Source: Crambe crambe
Taxonomy: Eukaryota > Porifera > Demospongiae > Poecilosclerida > Crambeidae
Assembly: GCA_963924555.1 (NCBI GenBank)
Contig: OZ004591.1
Coordinates: 4,836,001-4,900,000 of the forward strand
Direction of reading: 5' to 3'
DNA: 64,000 bases
A program made the translations under genes and the position numbers. Shown here in pieces: positions 41,368 to 53,281 of this stretch. Below the pieces are notes generated by a model that searched no databases, was not told the origin of the DNA, and saw nothing but the letters and a program-made list of their open reading frames with translations. Positions within the stretch are counted from its first letter, which is position 1; each line of letters opens with the position of its first letter.

Positions 41368-42730
41368 GATACAGTTATATAGTTTTATTTATCATCTGTC
41401 AACTTTTTTTAATAATCGGTCATAATTATTGTGTTCATGTCTAGCATCTCTCCCCTTACTGGTTATATTTATAAAACAGAAGTTTCATTATCACTCATGC
41501 TAGTACCAGTACCAGTCAAAAATTTCACTTGTTTGAATATGCACCAAAACAAATATCTTATTAGTGCATACCATGTGTATCATTTGGAGTTGAAGCTACA
41601 GGCTCTTCAAGCATGCATGGCATTCACTGCTTGCACTTGTGTCAAATTATCAATGAAACTCACAACAATAATAGATCACGAGCTACGTAGCATACACTGG
41701 GCATCCCTCTGTCTTTATTTAATTCATGAAAGTGAAAACGAAAGCTTTCAGAAAGGTAGAGTCAGCTGCATCACATCTACTGGGATCTAACATATCTCGT
41801 CATAGCTAGATTGTCTCTTAATAGCTTTCTTTTTTCAAGGTAAATAAAATAATCGAAAAAAGCAGTAGAAAAATGATGGCCATCTATAGTAGCTGTGTGT
41901 AGTACAGGTAGGCTGACTAGCCACTCCCACTTCACTGCTCCATAATTACAAATTCTGGGTCCTGAGATTTCTCAGAAAAAAAGAAAAAAAATCAGTGGAT
42001 GTGCAAGCAATGGATAGCTACCATGCTCTTTTTTCCTCCCCCACAATAATAAAAACTCTGCATGGGTACAAGAGCTAACAAATGGTTCTTTTTTGTTTCA
42101 TCAGTTTCTCATGGTGACTTCATTATGTGCTGATAGTGCAAGGATATTAGAAATAGAGAAAAATTATAAAATAAGGAAGTTTAAGGAATCACTACACATC
42201 TCAGCTTATTCCAGAACAAACTCAACTCATGAACCTAGACAGAGGCCTCCAGGTGCATTCTTCATGGATAACATGCATCTAACCTTAGGCAATTTTTTCA
42301 AATTTGAATTGTAAATCACCTCGTTGATCGAAAATTTTGATTGGATTTTTATTGATACTTAGCTACTACAGTATTGAAGCTCAATTATTATTAGCTATAG
42401 CTATAATTGATGTTCTTCCAGGAATTAGACTATAGCTAGTCACAATCAAGGAATCTGATTGGTCCATTTGGTGAATTCTATTCACTTAGAATCACGCCTT
42501 ATGGCACTTAGAATCACGCCTTATAGCACTTAGAATTCACTTGCCCTAGGTAAACCCGGTAAAGATGGTCATTCCAATTGGTCCAATTCTAGCAACGCAT
42601 CGCGGTGGCCGGCCACGGTTATTATTTCTAGGTGCGCTCTGATTCATGTTTGTTGCATTTAAAAACCATGGTTATTGTTTCCAAGTGCGTGTTGAAGTAA
42701 GTTAAACAACTCCAGTGATTGGCTATAGTC
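41368..42730. other. 3' spacer of gene 4
   Basis: 41440-41520 (CATCTCTCCCCTTACTGGTTAT) is shared with 48320-48360. A 119-codon ORF (41431-41790) is not conserved there and is not called. 42470-42540 holds three imperfect 22-bp repeats of CACTTAGAATCACGCCTTAT. No gene is supported. Confidence 0.5.
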
Positions 42731-42731
42731 T

Positions 42732-42889
42732 AAATAAGTTAGACACCTCGACCAACGGGATTTACGGTCTGTTTAGAAACCTTCGGGCCCTTAGTAGCGC
42801 CCTCGCTGCGCTCGGGACGCTACAGCCCAGGGCTCTCAGGTTTCTAAATAGACCGTAGATCCCTTGGTCTCGTTGTCTAACTATTATTT
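42732..42889. mobile_element. 158-bp foldback MITE
   Basis: The ends AAATAAGTTAGACA and TGTCTAACTATTATTT are inverted. Pairing continues through TTTACGGTCTGTTTAGAAACC and its mirror. In the centre GTAGCG(C/T)CC...GG(A/G)CGCTAC forms a GC-rich hairpin. Non-coding. Confidence 0.75.
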
Positions 42890-43789
42890 GTGCTGCTCTA
42901 ATTCTTCAAATCTTATAGTTTTCTTTTCTCTCCAAGTCATGCCCATTTATGCACATGAAAATTGATGGCTTTATAGCTTTGATGTGACGTGTAGGTCAAC
43001 TCTTTGTGTGGAAAGTGAAAATGTTTGCTCTATTTATAGTACTGAAATAGTTTGTTGTTACTATAGTTACAGCTTATGCCAGAAAAGCTTGACTAGTTTT
43101 CCATTTATAGTCAATGTCACTAGCTAGTCCAGTACAGATAGCTAGCTTCATAGTTTCTTTTAAAGTAAATACATGAAGAGAAGAAAAATAGTTAAACAGT
43201 CTCAAGCTGTTGCTATAATATTGCAATGGACAGTCAAGTTGATGCAAAGTCACCAGATGCAATCTAAGAGAATCCGAACTTCAATAATTTCCTGGGAGGG
43301 GGGCATGCCCCCTAGATAGCACACTTCTTGCACTGTGTAGCCTACTTTTAAGCTTCTAGCTACCCTAAATTCAAATTCCTCGATGGAACCCTGGCACTGG
43401 ATCCATGCAGGCTGGTACTATGCAGGCTATAACTCCAGTTGTAAGGTTTTCACATAGATTCATTAATGTCATGCAGTCTCTATGTGATTTATAATTAAAG
43501 CCTTCAGCCATACATCTACGAGTTGGCCTGGTAACACTTTCAAGAATAACTCTTCATTAGGCTGTCATCTTTGCCAGAGAATGGAAACTTGAGGGTCTAT
43601 CCTATAGACTGTGTAGCTAATTCTATGATTATACAAATCTTCGATATTACTTGCCTATTATGACCATGTAGCTAATGTATGTTAATTTCTATTTCACATG
43701 CATGTACAGTAATTTCACATGCATGTAGCTTTACATATGTATAATAGGCTAACTAATGACACTAATCAAGTTCGTAACTACTTTGATGT
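42890..43789. other. Spacer upstream of pseudogene copy 5
   Basis: Contains TTCAAGAA (43539) in its conserved block, and at 43224 an ATGGACAGTCAAGTTGATGC that resembles the family start but leads nowhere. 43060-43160 resembles 49400-49460 upstream of gene 7. No coding gene. Confidence 0.5.
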
Positions 43790-44677
43790 ATGGATGGTCA
43801 AGTCAATCAACAGTCACCACTAGGCCTTGATGAATTATGCTAGCATATAATTTTGATATTTAAGAGGATTGAGAATTAGGCTAGAATAATAATTAATTGT
43901 GTGTATTATGCAACTCTATTATGACATCATGGTAGTGGGCATCAATCATAGTCAACCATGATCTAATGGAGCTGCAGAAGTAGTTTTAACTGATTCTGAA
44001 CGAGCGTCTGACCATAGTGAGCACCATGTAATGTGCAATACAATTCTCATTCATAAAAATTAATGTTTGCTATAATATTATTAGAAAAGAGTCAGCATAA
44101 TTCAGAATGATAGGTAAAAATAAAAGCATAATCCATCAACTAGTTACCACTGCACTCTTACAGGTTGTTCTGTTTGTATAAGTCACCTACAACTTCTTTA
44201 AAATTGGTCAAAATCTACTTTTTTGGACTTTTTTCAGCATTGCTAAGGTTAATTATACTTAATCCAATGAATTCAGGGATACTGGCTATAAGAAAAAAGT
44301 ATTATTCTTTAGGGTATGTGTAATTTTCTTTGGTGTTAGCTATGTTCATCTCACCCATTGCTTGCTGACATCAAATTTGGTCACTATAAGACTCTGCGAT
44401 TTAGTTCTTATAATTATCACAGTCGTAGCCATAAGTTTTCTTTTGATATATTAACATTTACCATAGTTACTAACATTGTTATGCCTCAGTATATCTCGAG
44501 ATCCCCTCTTGTATTTATTGCATCAATTCCCTTCAGACTATAGTTACCCTTTGAGCTGTGGATCTGGCTTTTATATTACTGGTACCATCATTTGATAGGG
44601 GTTTGGGGTAGCTGAGAACTACCATCTTTCATATGTCAATGTGCTGAAGAGTATTACTCGAACATCCAAGATGATTG
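43790..44677 (+). pseudogene. Transporter copy 5, deleted and transposon-split
   Basis: Starts ATGGATGGTCAAGTCAATCA, is split after ~10 codons by a MITE (43822-44143), then resumes with CTCTTACAGGTTG and reads through decayed TM1-TM4 (FFGVSYVHLTHCLLTSNLVT frames) to about 44537. There it jumps to the 3' end (GACTATAGTTACCCTTTGAG) and finishes at the family terminus SNIQDD. About 1.1 kb of the centre is deleted, and there are many frameshifts. Confidence 0.85.
43822..44143. mobile_element. hAT-like MITE inside pseudogene copy 5
   Basis: AGGCCTTGATGAATTATGC and GCATAATCCATCAACTAG are inverted ends related to 26004-26437. The flanks TCACCACT (43814-43821) and TTACCACT (44144-44151) are an 8-bp duplication with one difference, verified by the intact gene sequence TCACCACTCTTACA. 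Confidence 0.75.
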
Positions 44678-45521
44678 AACTATTACAATCATTCTTCTAC
44701 TATGTAGGATTGTATTATAGTTTTCACATACTGTATAGCTGCATGCTTTTGTATAGGTTTTTATTCACATATAGGTTTTCCTGAACAACTTGACTTTGCC
44801 ACTACTATAGTTAAGATTTATCTCGTGGAATATGTAGTCCTTATGGTATGATTGAGTGGACACTGCTCCAAGCCAACCTGCAGCACAGACACTCCAAGAC
44901 TCTGTGGGAGCTGTTGACCCTGGTCAGGAGTGACGTTTAGCAAGAGGCCATAAACCCCTCCCCCTTGCCTATCGCCACTGGTAACTCCTCAGCTGATGCC
45001 AAGACTGCATGGGAGCTCGGTGGTATACCAAGGCAACTCTAACAAGGCAGTCATGACAGGCCAGCAAGCCCCCCCCCCCCCCCCCCCAAGGTTTAGTTGT
45101 TTAAATTGTACTTTGATTAGCAGCAGCCTCAAGCCTTAATTGCCAGCCTACAACTTCTTTAAAATCAGAAAATCTGCTCAGGTCTTTCCATTAATTTGCT
45201 GGCTAACTCCATACTATGCAGCTAACTATTATTATAAATATTATTTTTTCACATAGATACAATCACGTTTAGTGTGCAGTCTCCATGTGATTTATAAAGC
45301 CTTGAGCCATACATCTTTTGATGGACCTGGTTACGCTTTCAAGAACAACTCTCCATTAGGCACCATAGTTACAGTACGTCATCTTTGCCAGAGAATGGAA
45401 ACTAGAGAGTCTATCCCTAATTCCTTATCAACTGTCTTCAATTAAAGTGGACAAACAACAGCTTTCGGCGACTAACTAGAATTTACAACTAGCTTTTGTC
45501 AACTATCAATGTACTACTGCA
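44678..45521. other. Spacer with poly-C and TTCAAGAA block
   Basis: A 19-base C run at 45069-45087, preceded by GC-richer unique DNA (44870-45065). The conserved intergenic block has TTCAAGAA at 45338, 184 nt before the next ATG. No TATA box of the gene 1 type was found. Confidence 0.55.
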
Positions 45522-47324
45522 ATGGACGGTCAAGTCAATGAACAATCACAACTCTTACAGGTTGCAGCTACCTGTGGTCATAAGTCAGCTCATACCTACA
45601 ACTTCTTTAAAATTGGCTGCATAAGGTCGAAATCTGCTATAGTGGTACTTTTTTGGACTTTTTCGGCATTGGTAGGTTATAACATACTTAATCCAACGAA
45701 TTCAGGGGTGCTACATATATCAAAAAATTTGAAACAAAAGTATATTTATATTGTTTGGGTATGTGCAATTATTTTCTTTGGTATTATGTTCATCTCACCC
45801 ATGGCTGGTTTGCTTGCTGATATCAAATTTGGTCGCTACAAGACTCTGCGATGTAGTTCTTATATCACACTTGCAGTCATAAGTTGTCTTTTGATATGTA
45901 TCATTGCACTTACCATAGTTATTAGCATTAATCAAATCTCAAGATTCCCTTTCGTGTTTATTGCATTTATTGTCATCATGATTGCGGGTGTGCTTATAAT
46001 AAGTTCTATAGTATTGACTACTAATGCAATCAACTTTGGCATGGACCAGCTCCACGACTCATCAACTCAAGATTCTATTCTCTTTGTGCACTGGTATGTG
46101 TGGCTAAACTATCTAAGTGTTCTTGTAACAGGAGTTTCATGGAATCTTTTCTTTTATGATTCTTGGTATGTAGACTATGTGGATGCATTCAGAATTGTCG
46201 GTATTTCTCTGCTTATATCAATGTTTTGTATTGTTTCATTCCTCATTATTGTCTCTTTGTGTGTGGTTCGTCACAAACGAAGGTGGTTCTTGATAGAATC
46301 TAGTGATAGAGTCAATCCTTACAAACTGGCGTACAGAGTTGTCAAGTTTGCCTGGCACCACAAGATCCCTGTTCGTCGCAGTGCCTTCACCTACTGTGAG
46401 GATGAGTGGCCTTCAAGACTGGATCTCGGCAAACAGAAATATGGTGGACCATTCACAGTAGAGCAGGTCGAAGATGTCAAAGCTTTTCTAGGTATCTCAA
46501 AGGTATTAATTTCCATTGTGCCATTATTCATGCTGCAATTTGTATCAGAGATGATGCTTCCTCAATTTGCATTACACCATAATTTATTTTTCAAGCCTCC
46601 TGGAAATACTTCTTCCCATGCTTTTGGGCATATGATACATATTGAAGGATTTGTTCACTACTTATTTCTCAGCAGTGGTTTGTTGTCTCCCCTGCTAGTT
46701 GTGGGCTCTCTCCCTCTTTACATCTTTTTGCTTCGTCCATTCATTACATATCACATTCCAGGGTTGCTGAAGACTATCCTGAAAAGGATAGGAGTAGGGC
46801 TGCTCCTGGTCATACTATCTCTTCTTTGTGCCCTTGCTATGGATGTGGTCGTACATGAAAGAAACAGCAATCAGTTGTGCATGTTTTCTCCAAATCTCAC
46901 AATACATATTGTCAATGAGTCTACCTCATACAAGCCACATTTGTATCAAAATGTATACTTCTTCATTTCTCAGCATTTACTTTCTGCACTGTATAGCATG
47001 CTTATTGACATTGCAGTACTCGAGTTCATCACTTCCCAAAGTCCTTACTCCATGAAGGGGCTGTTGATTGGTGTACTCTTTTCCTTAAGAATACTAGCAC
47101 TGTGTCTAGTGATTGTAATAATGATACCTTTTATAACCTCCTGGAAGACTAGCTACCCCTTGAGCTGTGGGTCTGGCTTTTATATCACTAATATTTCTAT
47201 TGGAGTGATAACTTTTATAGTGTATGTTTTGGTGGCTAAGAACTACAAACATCGAACAAGAGATGAGCCATCTTTCATACGTCAATATGCTGAAGAGTAT
47301 TACTCAAACATCCAAGATGAATGA
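45522..47324 (+). CDS. POT/SLC15-like transporter, array gene 6
   Basis: Intact 600-codon intronless ORF and the most divergent full copy in the N-terminal half: TM2 reads LKQKYIYIVWVCAIIFFGIM and the TM3-4 loop is shortened to TIVISINQISRFPFV. The dileucine is EQSQLL. From the linker onward it is again near-identical to its neighbours (EDEWPSR, YGGPFTVEQVEDVK, LKRIGVGL, SPYSMKGL). LAQALG near TM11 is changed to LALCLVIV. Ends YYSNIQDE. TM1 has no ExxER. The mosaic pattern suggests conversion of the 3' half. Confidence 0.85.
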   Translation: MDGQVNEQSQLLQVAATCGHKSAHTYNFFKIGCIRSKSAIVVLFWTFSALVGYNILNPTNSGVLHISKNLKQKYIYIVWVCAIIFFGIMFISPMAGLLADIKFGRYKTLRCSSYITLAVISCLLICIIALTIVISINQISRFPFVFIAFIVIMIAGVLIISSIVLTTNAINFGMDQLHDSSTQDSILFVHWYVWLNYLSVLVTGVSWNLFFYDSWYVDYVDAFRIVGISLLISMFCIVSFLIIVSLCVVRHKRRWFLIESSDRVNPYKLAYRVVKFAWHHKIPVRRSAFTYCEDEWPSRLDLGKQKYGGPFTVEQVEDVKAFLGISKVLISIVPLFMLQFVSEMMLPQFALHHNLFFKPPGNTSSHAFGHMIHIEGFVHYLFLSSGLLSPLLVVGSLPLYIFLLRPFITYHIPGLLKTILKRIGVGLLLVILSLLCALAMDVVVHERNSNQLCMFSPNLTIHIVNESTSYKPHLYQNVYFFISQHLLSALYSMLIDIAVLEFITSQSPYSMKGLLIGVLFSLRILALCLVIVIMIPFITSWKTSYPLSCGSGFYITNISIGVITFIVYVLVAKNYKHRTRDEPSFIRQYAEEYYSNIQDE

Positions 47325-47754
47325 CAATAATTTCATTACTCAAACATCAGGATGAATGACAATAATTTCAATTCTTATCTTTTAAATAGATTATGGTTTC
47401 ATTTCCTTCTTCCATTGGTTAACAGTATACCATATTTGATTTTGTTTATAAAGTATGGTGGATTATATTGTATGTACTTTCCACATGCTGTAGCTGCATG
47501 CTTTGTATAAGTATAATTATTCTGATTAAACTTTCAAGAAGAACTTGATATTTGACACTATATAGTTACTGGCATGTTAATAACGCTAGCTACCAGCGAG
47601 AGTTTATCTCACGGAACATGTAGTCCTTTTGCTACGATCCCAATCTTCATTTTAAAGTGGATGAGCAGTTTATTCTGTATGCAAACTAATAACCCATATA
47701 GCTATCCAGCTTCTGTCACTTAGCTATTATTTGTGTAGTTCTTGAAATTGTGGT
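47325..47754. other. 3' spacer of gene 6
   Basis: An imperfect 24-bp repeat of the gene's last codons (ACTCAAACATC(C)AGATGAATGACAAT at 47304 and 47338) directly follows the stop. TTCAAGAA at 47533. No gene. Confidence 0.5.
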
Positions 47755-48226
47755 TTCCTTTCAATTTCACCATTGTTATTAGCATTATTAATCCTCAGCA
47801 TATCCCAGTAGTCCCTTTTGTGTCTTCTCATAACTACGTATGGACAAGTTCCATTGTATTGACTACTATTACTATCAACTTTGGCATCAACTCACTCTTT
47901 GTGCAGGAGTCTTTTACTTCGAAATGTGTACTTCCTTCATTTCCAAGCATGCACTTCTGCACTGTATGACATATTCATAGACATTGGAGTTTATTGCTTC
48001 GCCAAAGTCCTTAATTACTCCATAAAGGGGATGTAAGCACAAAGTTTTGGTATATTAGTACCATTTCAGTCACCTGGAAGACTAGCTACCCCTTGAGCTG
48101 TGGGTCTGGCTTTTATATCACTAGCAAATATTTCTATCGGAATGATAACTTCTATTGTGTAGCTATGTATTGGGTATTGGTGGCTAAGAACTACAAGCAA
48201 TACACTGAAGACGATCATTCATTATG
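47755..48226 (+). pseudogene. Transporter remnant, copy 7a
   Basis: Pieces match in order TM3 (TTCACCATTGTTATTAGCAT), the NFG region (ACTATCAACTTTGGCAT), TM10 (GTGTACTTCCTTCATTTCC), TM11 (CAAAGTCCTTAATTACTCC) and the C-terminal CTGGAAGACTAGCTACCCC. Large internal deletions and stops. Lies between genes 6 and 7. Confidence 0.8.
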
Positions 48227-49505
48227 AGTTACAATTTCTTTTTTACATACAGTTGCAATTTTGTTCATTATCAGACAACTTTTTATTATGAGTGATATAA
48301 CCAGGTCATAATTTAATCATGTCTCATCTCTCCCTTTACTGGTTATCCCTACAAAAACAGAGCTTTTAGCTCTATTATTATTATACTAATGTTAGCATAC
48401 CAGTCTGAAATCCCATCAGAAGTTCCATCATCATAATTATCACCTCTATAAAATTGAATATGACTTACCATACTCAGAACTATTGCTCACAATAGTATAG
48501 TTTTTGCATAGCTGCATAGCTACATGTTTAGTGTTAGTGTTACAGTCTCTACGTGATTTACACATAGTCTCAAGCCATGCATCTACGTATATAGGTGGGC
48601 CTGGTTACACTTTCAAGAACAATTCTCCATTAGGCACCACAGTAAATAAGGGCATTAGTGGGGACTTCCCTGAAATTCACTTTCCCACCTACTTAAAATA
48701 TAATTAATGGATTCCAAGAAACTGTTCCATTATATCATCCCACCTGTGTATACTATCCCAATATACCCTTCCCTCCTGTACTTTCCCACTGTTCCATCTC
48801 CTATGTACTGTGTACTAACTCACTATTCTATAATGCACCCATCCCCCCTATGTAGTGTACTATTCCACTGTTCCATAATACACCCATCCCCCCTATACTA
48901 TCTCACTGTTCACCCATCCCCCTATGTACTGTGTACTATCCTAACACACCCATCCCCTATGTACTGTGTACTATCCTACCCTACTCTTCCATAATGCATC
49001 CATCCCCTGTGTACAGTGTACTATCCCATACACCCATCCCCCTATTAATGTTCATAATATACCAACCTCACCTATGTACTGTGTACTATCCCAATGTTCC
49101 ATGATTATTGCAAAAGAATCTTATGCTAAACAATCCCTAAGTAGATTAGCAATCTTTGCAATTGATCTCATTGATATCCGAATATTCGATTAGAACATGT
49201 CCAGCTTTTGCTTCACCCCACCCACACATGACTGCAAGGGCTGCTTGGAGCAGCAATGTGTGACGTTGACTTTGTAGTTTCGATTATTTTACCATATACA
49301 GTCAAAGAATACTGAAAAGGCTAGAACAACTCTTTGTGAATGTTTGCTGTATATATAGCTAATAGTTAAAATAACCACTTCAGTTTGTTGTTAGTTAGTT
49401 CATGCTGGATAAGCATGACAGGTTTTATTTATAATCAATGTGAGTCGATGTGACTAGTCTACTACAGATAGCTTCATACAGAGGACAATCTTTTAAAAGT
49501 ATATT
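48227..49505. other. Spacer upstream of gene 7
   Basis: Shares a spacer block with 41440 (48320) and has TTCAAGAA at 48612. The C-rich minisatellite is listed separately. TATATATAG at about 49346 is the only TATA-like word upstream of gene 7. Confidence 0.5.
48755..49105. repeat. Pyrimidine-rich imperfect minisatellite
   Basis: About eight units of ~40-50 bp built from ATGTACTGTGTACTATCC, CACTGTTCCATAAT and ACACCCATCCCCC. GTACTGTGTAC is itself near-palindromic. Strong strand asymmetry (C much more frequent than G). The short ORFs here are repeat translations. Confidence 0.8.
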
Positions 49506-49553
49506 ATGCAGTCTGTACTAGTTCAACAGTCTCAAGTTGTACGTACTATTGCA

Positions 49554-51350
49554 ATGGATGGTCAAGTCAATGAACAGTCTCCACTCTTACAAGTTGCAGC
49601 TACCTCTGTTCGTAAGTCAGCTCATACCTACAACTTCTTTAAAATTGGCTGCATTAAGTCAAAATCTGCTATAGTGGTACTCTTTTTGACTTTTTCAGCA
49701 TTAGTAGGTTATAACGTATCTAATCTAATAAAATTGCAAGAGACATTACATGTATCACAGAAAGTGCCAAACTATATTATTTTCATCATTTTGGCATTTG
49801 TAATTATTTTACTTGGAATTATGTTCATCTCACCTATGGCTGGTTTGCTTGCTGATATCAAATTTGGACACTACAAGACTTTGCGATGTAGTGCTTATTT
49901 TACACTTGCAGCCATAAGTTTTCTTTTGATATGTTTCATTACATATACCATTGTTATTAGCATTATTGCGTTTCATCATATTGATAGAGTCATTTTTGTG
50001 TTTATTGCATTAATTTTATTTGCAATTATTGGTGTGCTTATAACAAGTTCCATTGTATTGACTACTAATGCTATCAACTTTGGCATGGACCAGCTCCATG
50101 ACTCATCAACTCAAGATTCTATTCTCTTTGTGCACTGGTATGTGTGGCTTAACTATCTAAGTATTCTTGTAACAGGAGTCCCATGGAGTCTTTTCTTCTA
50201 TGATACTTGGTACATAGATTATGTGGATTCGTTCAGGATTGTCGGTATTTCTCTGTACATATTGATTTTTGGCATCATTTCACTCCTCCTTACCGTCTCT
50301 CTGTGTGTAGTTCGTCACAAACGAAGGTGGTTCTTGATAGAACCTGGTAAAGTGAATCCTTACAAACTGGTGTACAGAGTTGTTAGGTTTGCCTGGTACC
50401 ACAAGATCCCTGTTTGTCGCAGTGCCTTCACCTACTGTGAAGATGAGTGGCCTTCAAGACTGGATCTCGGCAAACACAAGTATGGTGGACCGTTCACTGT
50501 AGAGCAGGTCGAAGATGTCAAAACTTTCCTAGGGATCATGAGAATACTGGTTTCCATTGTGCCGATATTTATGCTGCAATCAATATCTGAGTCAATGCTT
50601 CCTCATTTTGCATTGCACAGTAATTTCTATTTTAAGCCTCCTGGAAATGCTTCTTCCAATCATATGATACGTATTGAAGGAATTGTTCACTACCTATTTC
50701 TCAGCAGTGGTTTGTTGTCTCCCCTGCTAGTTGTGGTCTCTCTCCCTCTTTACCTCTTTTTTCTTCGTCCGTTCATTACGTATCACATTCCAGGGTTACT
50801 GAAGACTATCCTAAAAAGGATAGGAGTAGGGCTGCTTCTGATCATACTATCTCTTCTTTGTGCCCTTGCTATGGATGTGGTCATACATGAAAGAAACAGC
50901 AATCAGTTATGCATGTTGTCTAATTATACCAGACATATTGTCAATGAGTCTACCCCATACAGGCCACGTTTGTATCAAAATGTGTACTTCTTCATTTCTC
51001 AGCACGTACTTTCTGCATTCTACAACATGCTTGTTGACATTGCAGTGTTCGAGTTCATTGCTTCTCAAAGTCCTTATTCCATGAAGGGGCTGTTGATTGG
51101 TGTTCTCTTTTCCTTAAGAATACTAGCACAGGCTCTTGGTATTATTATAGTGGTACCATTCTCCTCCTGGAAGACTAGCTACCCCTTGAGCTGTGGGTCT
51201 GGCCTTTATATTACTAATATTTCTATTGGAGTGATCACTTTCATTGTGTATTTTTTGGTGGCTAAGAACTATAAGCATCGAATGAGAGATGAGCCATCTT
51301 TCATACGTCAATATGCTGAAGATTATTACTCAAATATTCAAGATGAGTGA
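49554..51350 (+). CDS. POT/SLC15-like transporter, array gene 7
   Basis: I start at 49554 (GCAATGGATGG), the family start; an in-frame ATG at 49506 would add 16 residues not conserved in paralogs. This gives 598 codons, intronless. Motifs are intact: EQSPLL, ADIKFGHYKT (R to H), NFGMDQ, EDEWPSR, YGGPFTVEQVEDVK, LKRIGVGL, SPYSMKGL. Differences: IPVCRSAF for IPVRRSAF, loss of four residues in PPGNASSNHMIR, one residue lost in PFSSWK, and YLFFLRPF. Ends YYSNIQDE. TM1 lacks ExxER. Probably functional, as no disabling change is seen. Confidence 0.85.
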   Translation: MDGQVNEQSPLLQVAATSVRKSAHTYNFFKIGCIKSKSAIVVLFLTFSALVGYNVSNLIKLQETLHVSQKVPNYIIFIILAFVIILLGIMFISPMAGLLADIKFGHYKTLRCSAYFTLAAISFLLICFITYTIVISIIAFHHIDRVIFVFIALILFAIIGVLITSSIVLTTNAINFGMDQLHDSSTQDSILFVHWYVWLNYLSILVTGVPWSLFFYDTWYIDYVDSFRIVGISLYILIFGIISLLLTVSLCVVRHKRRWFLIEPGKVNPYKLVYRVVRFAWYHKIPVCRSAFTYCEDEWPSRLDLGKHKYGGPFTVEQVEDVKTFLGIMRILVSIVPIFMLQSISESMLPHFALHSNFYFKPPGNASSNHMIRIEGIVHYLFLSSGLLSPLLVVVSLPLYLFFLRPFITYHIPGLLKTILKRIGVGLLLIILSLLCALAMDVVIHERNSNQLCMLSNYTRHIVNESTPYRPRLYQNVYFFISQHVLSAFYNMLVDIAVFEFIASQSPYSMKGLLIGVLFSLRILAQALGIIIVVPFSSWKTSYPLSCGSGLYITNISIGVITFIVYFLVAKNYKHRMRDEPSFIRQYAEDYYSNIQDE

Positions 51351-53281
51351 CATTAATATAACTACTTGATAATGTGCAATTATATAGTGATCAAAATGAG
51401 CTCATTTTCTTAACATGTTTTAATTGATTAAGTTCTGTGAATAGTTTATAGTTTCTCTGATGGTTATTTTTGCTAGTACTATTATTCCATGCAGCTATTA
51501 TAGCTTCATGTATTTTTGTTTACACTTTCAAGAACAATTCTACATTAGGCACCACATACTATAGGGAATGGGAATTAGAGGATCTATCTCATTGAATATG
51601 TAGTGTTTATGTGCTGCATGATTAACCAATCACTGAAAAGTGAGTGTACAATCTTGACGACTAAACGTTATACCTTAATTCATGTAATATTATTATCAGA
51701 ATGTACATAACTAGGGAAATGCAAAGCATTTGGCAAGCAAAGCTTTATTTGATGACATCACTGTATCATAATGGATGGAATCAGAAGAATGTACATACGC
51801 ACGACAAAATAATGGCTTGCTATCCATGCAGCTACTGTTTCTTATATTTTTGATTCTGTAGTGTTTTAAAAATTTCATTGGCTATAGCACAATGCTGCAT
51901 CCTGTAAGATTGTAGGAGGTTTGGCTACAGGCTATCAAATCTGTACATTATCATATTGTAGCTATCTTCTAATGCTAAGGTTTGTGTCATTGAAATGGTT
52001 TCTGTTTATGTATTTTTCCTTCTTATGCAATGACCATAGGCTTTCATGATGTAAAGCTTTCATTGTAATGTTTCATTATTAGTGGCATAGCTATGTTTAT
52101 TTTATGACAACTAAAGAATCACATGTATATTCTAACACACACATCCTACCAATTCTATATATAGTCTTTGGTATACATATCATATCATCACTCTCCCTCC
52201 TGTGACCGTAGGAAGCAAAAATTAATTAAAGTGGAGAGGCCTTGGGTGTGATTAGGGGAGCAGTTAAGACCTTTGTCGTTATAGTTGTAGTAGAGGTCAT
52301 TGTTGGAAGATTTACACTGTTATATCTTCAAGGGTGTTCCAGAGCAGTGTACCACTTCGGGAAAATTGCTTAGTAACTTACTGCTTTGATTTCAGAAGTC
52401 TTTTTTGTGGGTGTCCATAAATAGAACTTATCGTCCAGATATAGATGGGTTTAAGTGAAGCTACATTTCTGGCTATTGCTTTGAAATAACAACAGGTACT
52501 ATTGAAGACAATTTTTTGGTGACAGAACAATGAAGGTTTGTGCTCCATGTTGGTAATTTAAACTTAATTAGTTCTCCATACTGTCGTTCCTGAGATATAG
52601 TGTATCAATAATACATGGTGTCCGATCTTTGGTCATTTATTCTAACTATGTAAATAAAACAGAATAGTGCTTTTATAGAGTCAATGGAGTTTTTATACGT
52701 AGGGGGAAGGGTGATATCATGTGAGCAAAGGCCACCAGCTCTTAAGGGTGGCACTGCATGTGCTGCATTATCGCATTTATTATCAGGTCACCTCTGCATA
52801 TGCGCATGATCAGGTCACAGTCAGTGAGGTGATGCAGGTGCTGGGCAGCAATGCAAAATTGCACTATACAGTGTCGTCCTTACCATGCTAACTGTGGTAA
52901 ACCTACATATGTAGCTATACTATATAGCTTATATGCAGGGTAACTACAACTGCATGCATGCATGTATATTAATGTTACAGTCTCTGTGTAGCCTTAGGAG
53001 GGGGTTACACTTTCAAGAACAACTCTCCATTAGGCACCATAGTTACTGTCATCTTTGCCGGCTTGTTCTTATGCATCCAATTCCTTATCAACCATCTCAA
53101 TTTTTGTATTGACTCTCTATAAATCAAATTGCATGTAGTAAACCATAACAAAATGCTGTGTTGTACTGTTGTACTAGCAAATTTCAATTTCACATGCATG
53201 TAGCTTTACATGTATAAAATAGGCTAACAAGAATTTTATAACCATGCAACTTTTTTTGACACTTGTAACTACTTTAATCCA
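51351..53281. other. Spacer between gene 7 and pseudogene copy 8
   Basis: TTCAAGAA at 51527 and 53012 within the conserved block. 52690-52800 resembles the spacer 29560-29640 (GGTGATAT...GGCACTGCATGxGCTGCATT). The remainder (51700-52650) is unique AT-rich DNA; I see no exon or RNA gene. Confidence 0.5.

Noticed and set aside
41431-41790. A 119-codon ORF downstream of gene 4
   Set aside because: The related spacer at 48320 does not keep the frame, and no motif or membrane pattern is evident.
43224-43265. ATGGACAGTCAAGTTGATGC resembling a transporter start
   Set aside because: The similarity ends after ~12 codons and no further family sequence follows; at most a tiny relic.
45069-45087. Poly-C run as a functional tract
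   Set aside because: A 19-base homopolymer is more likely slippage or a sequencing effect; nothing conserved surrounds it.
49506-49553. N-terminal extension of transporter gene 7 from the upstream ATG
   Set aside because: The 16 extra residues are absent from all paralogs, which start at the TTGCAATGGA context.
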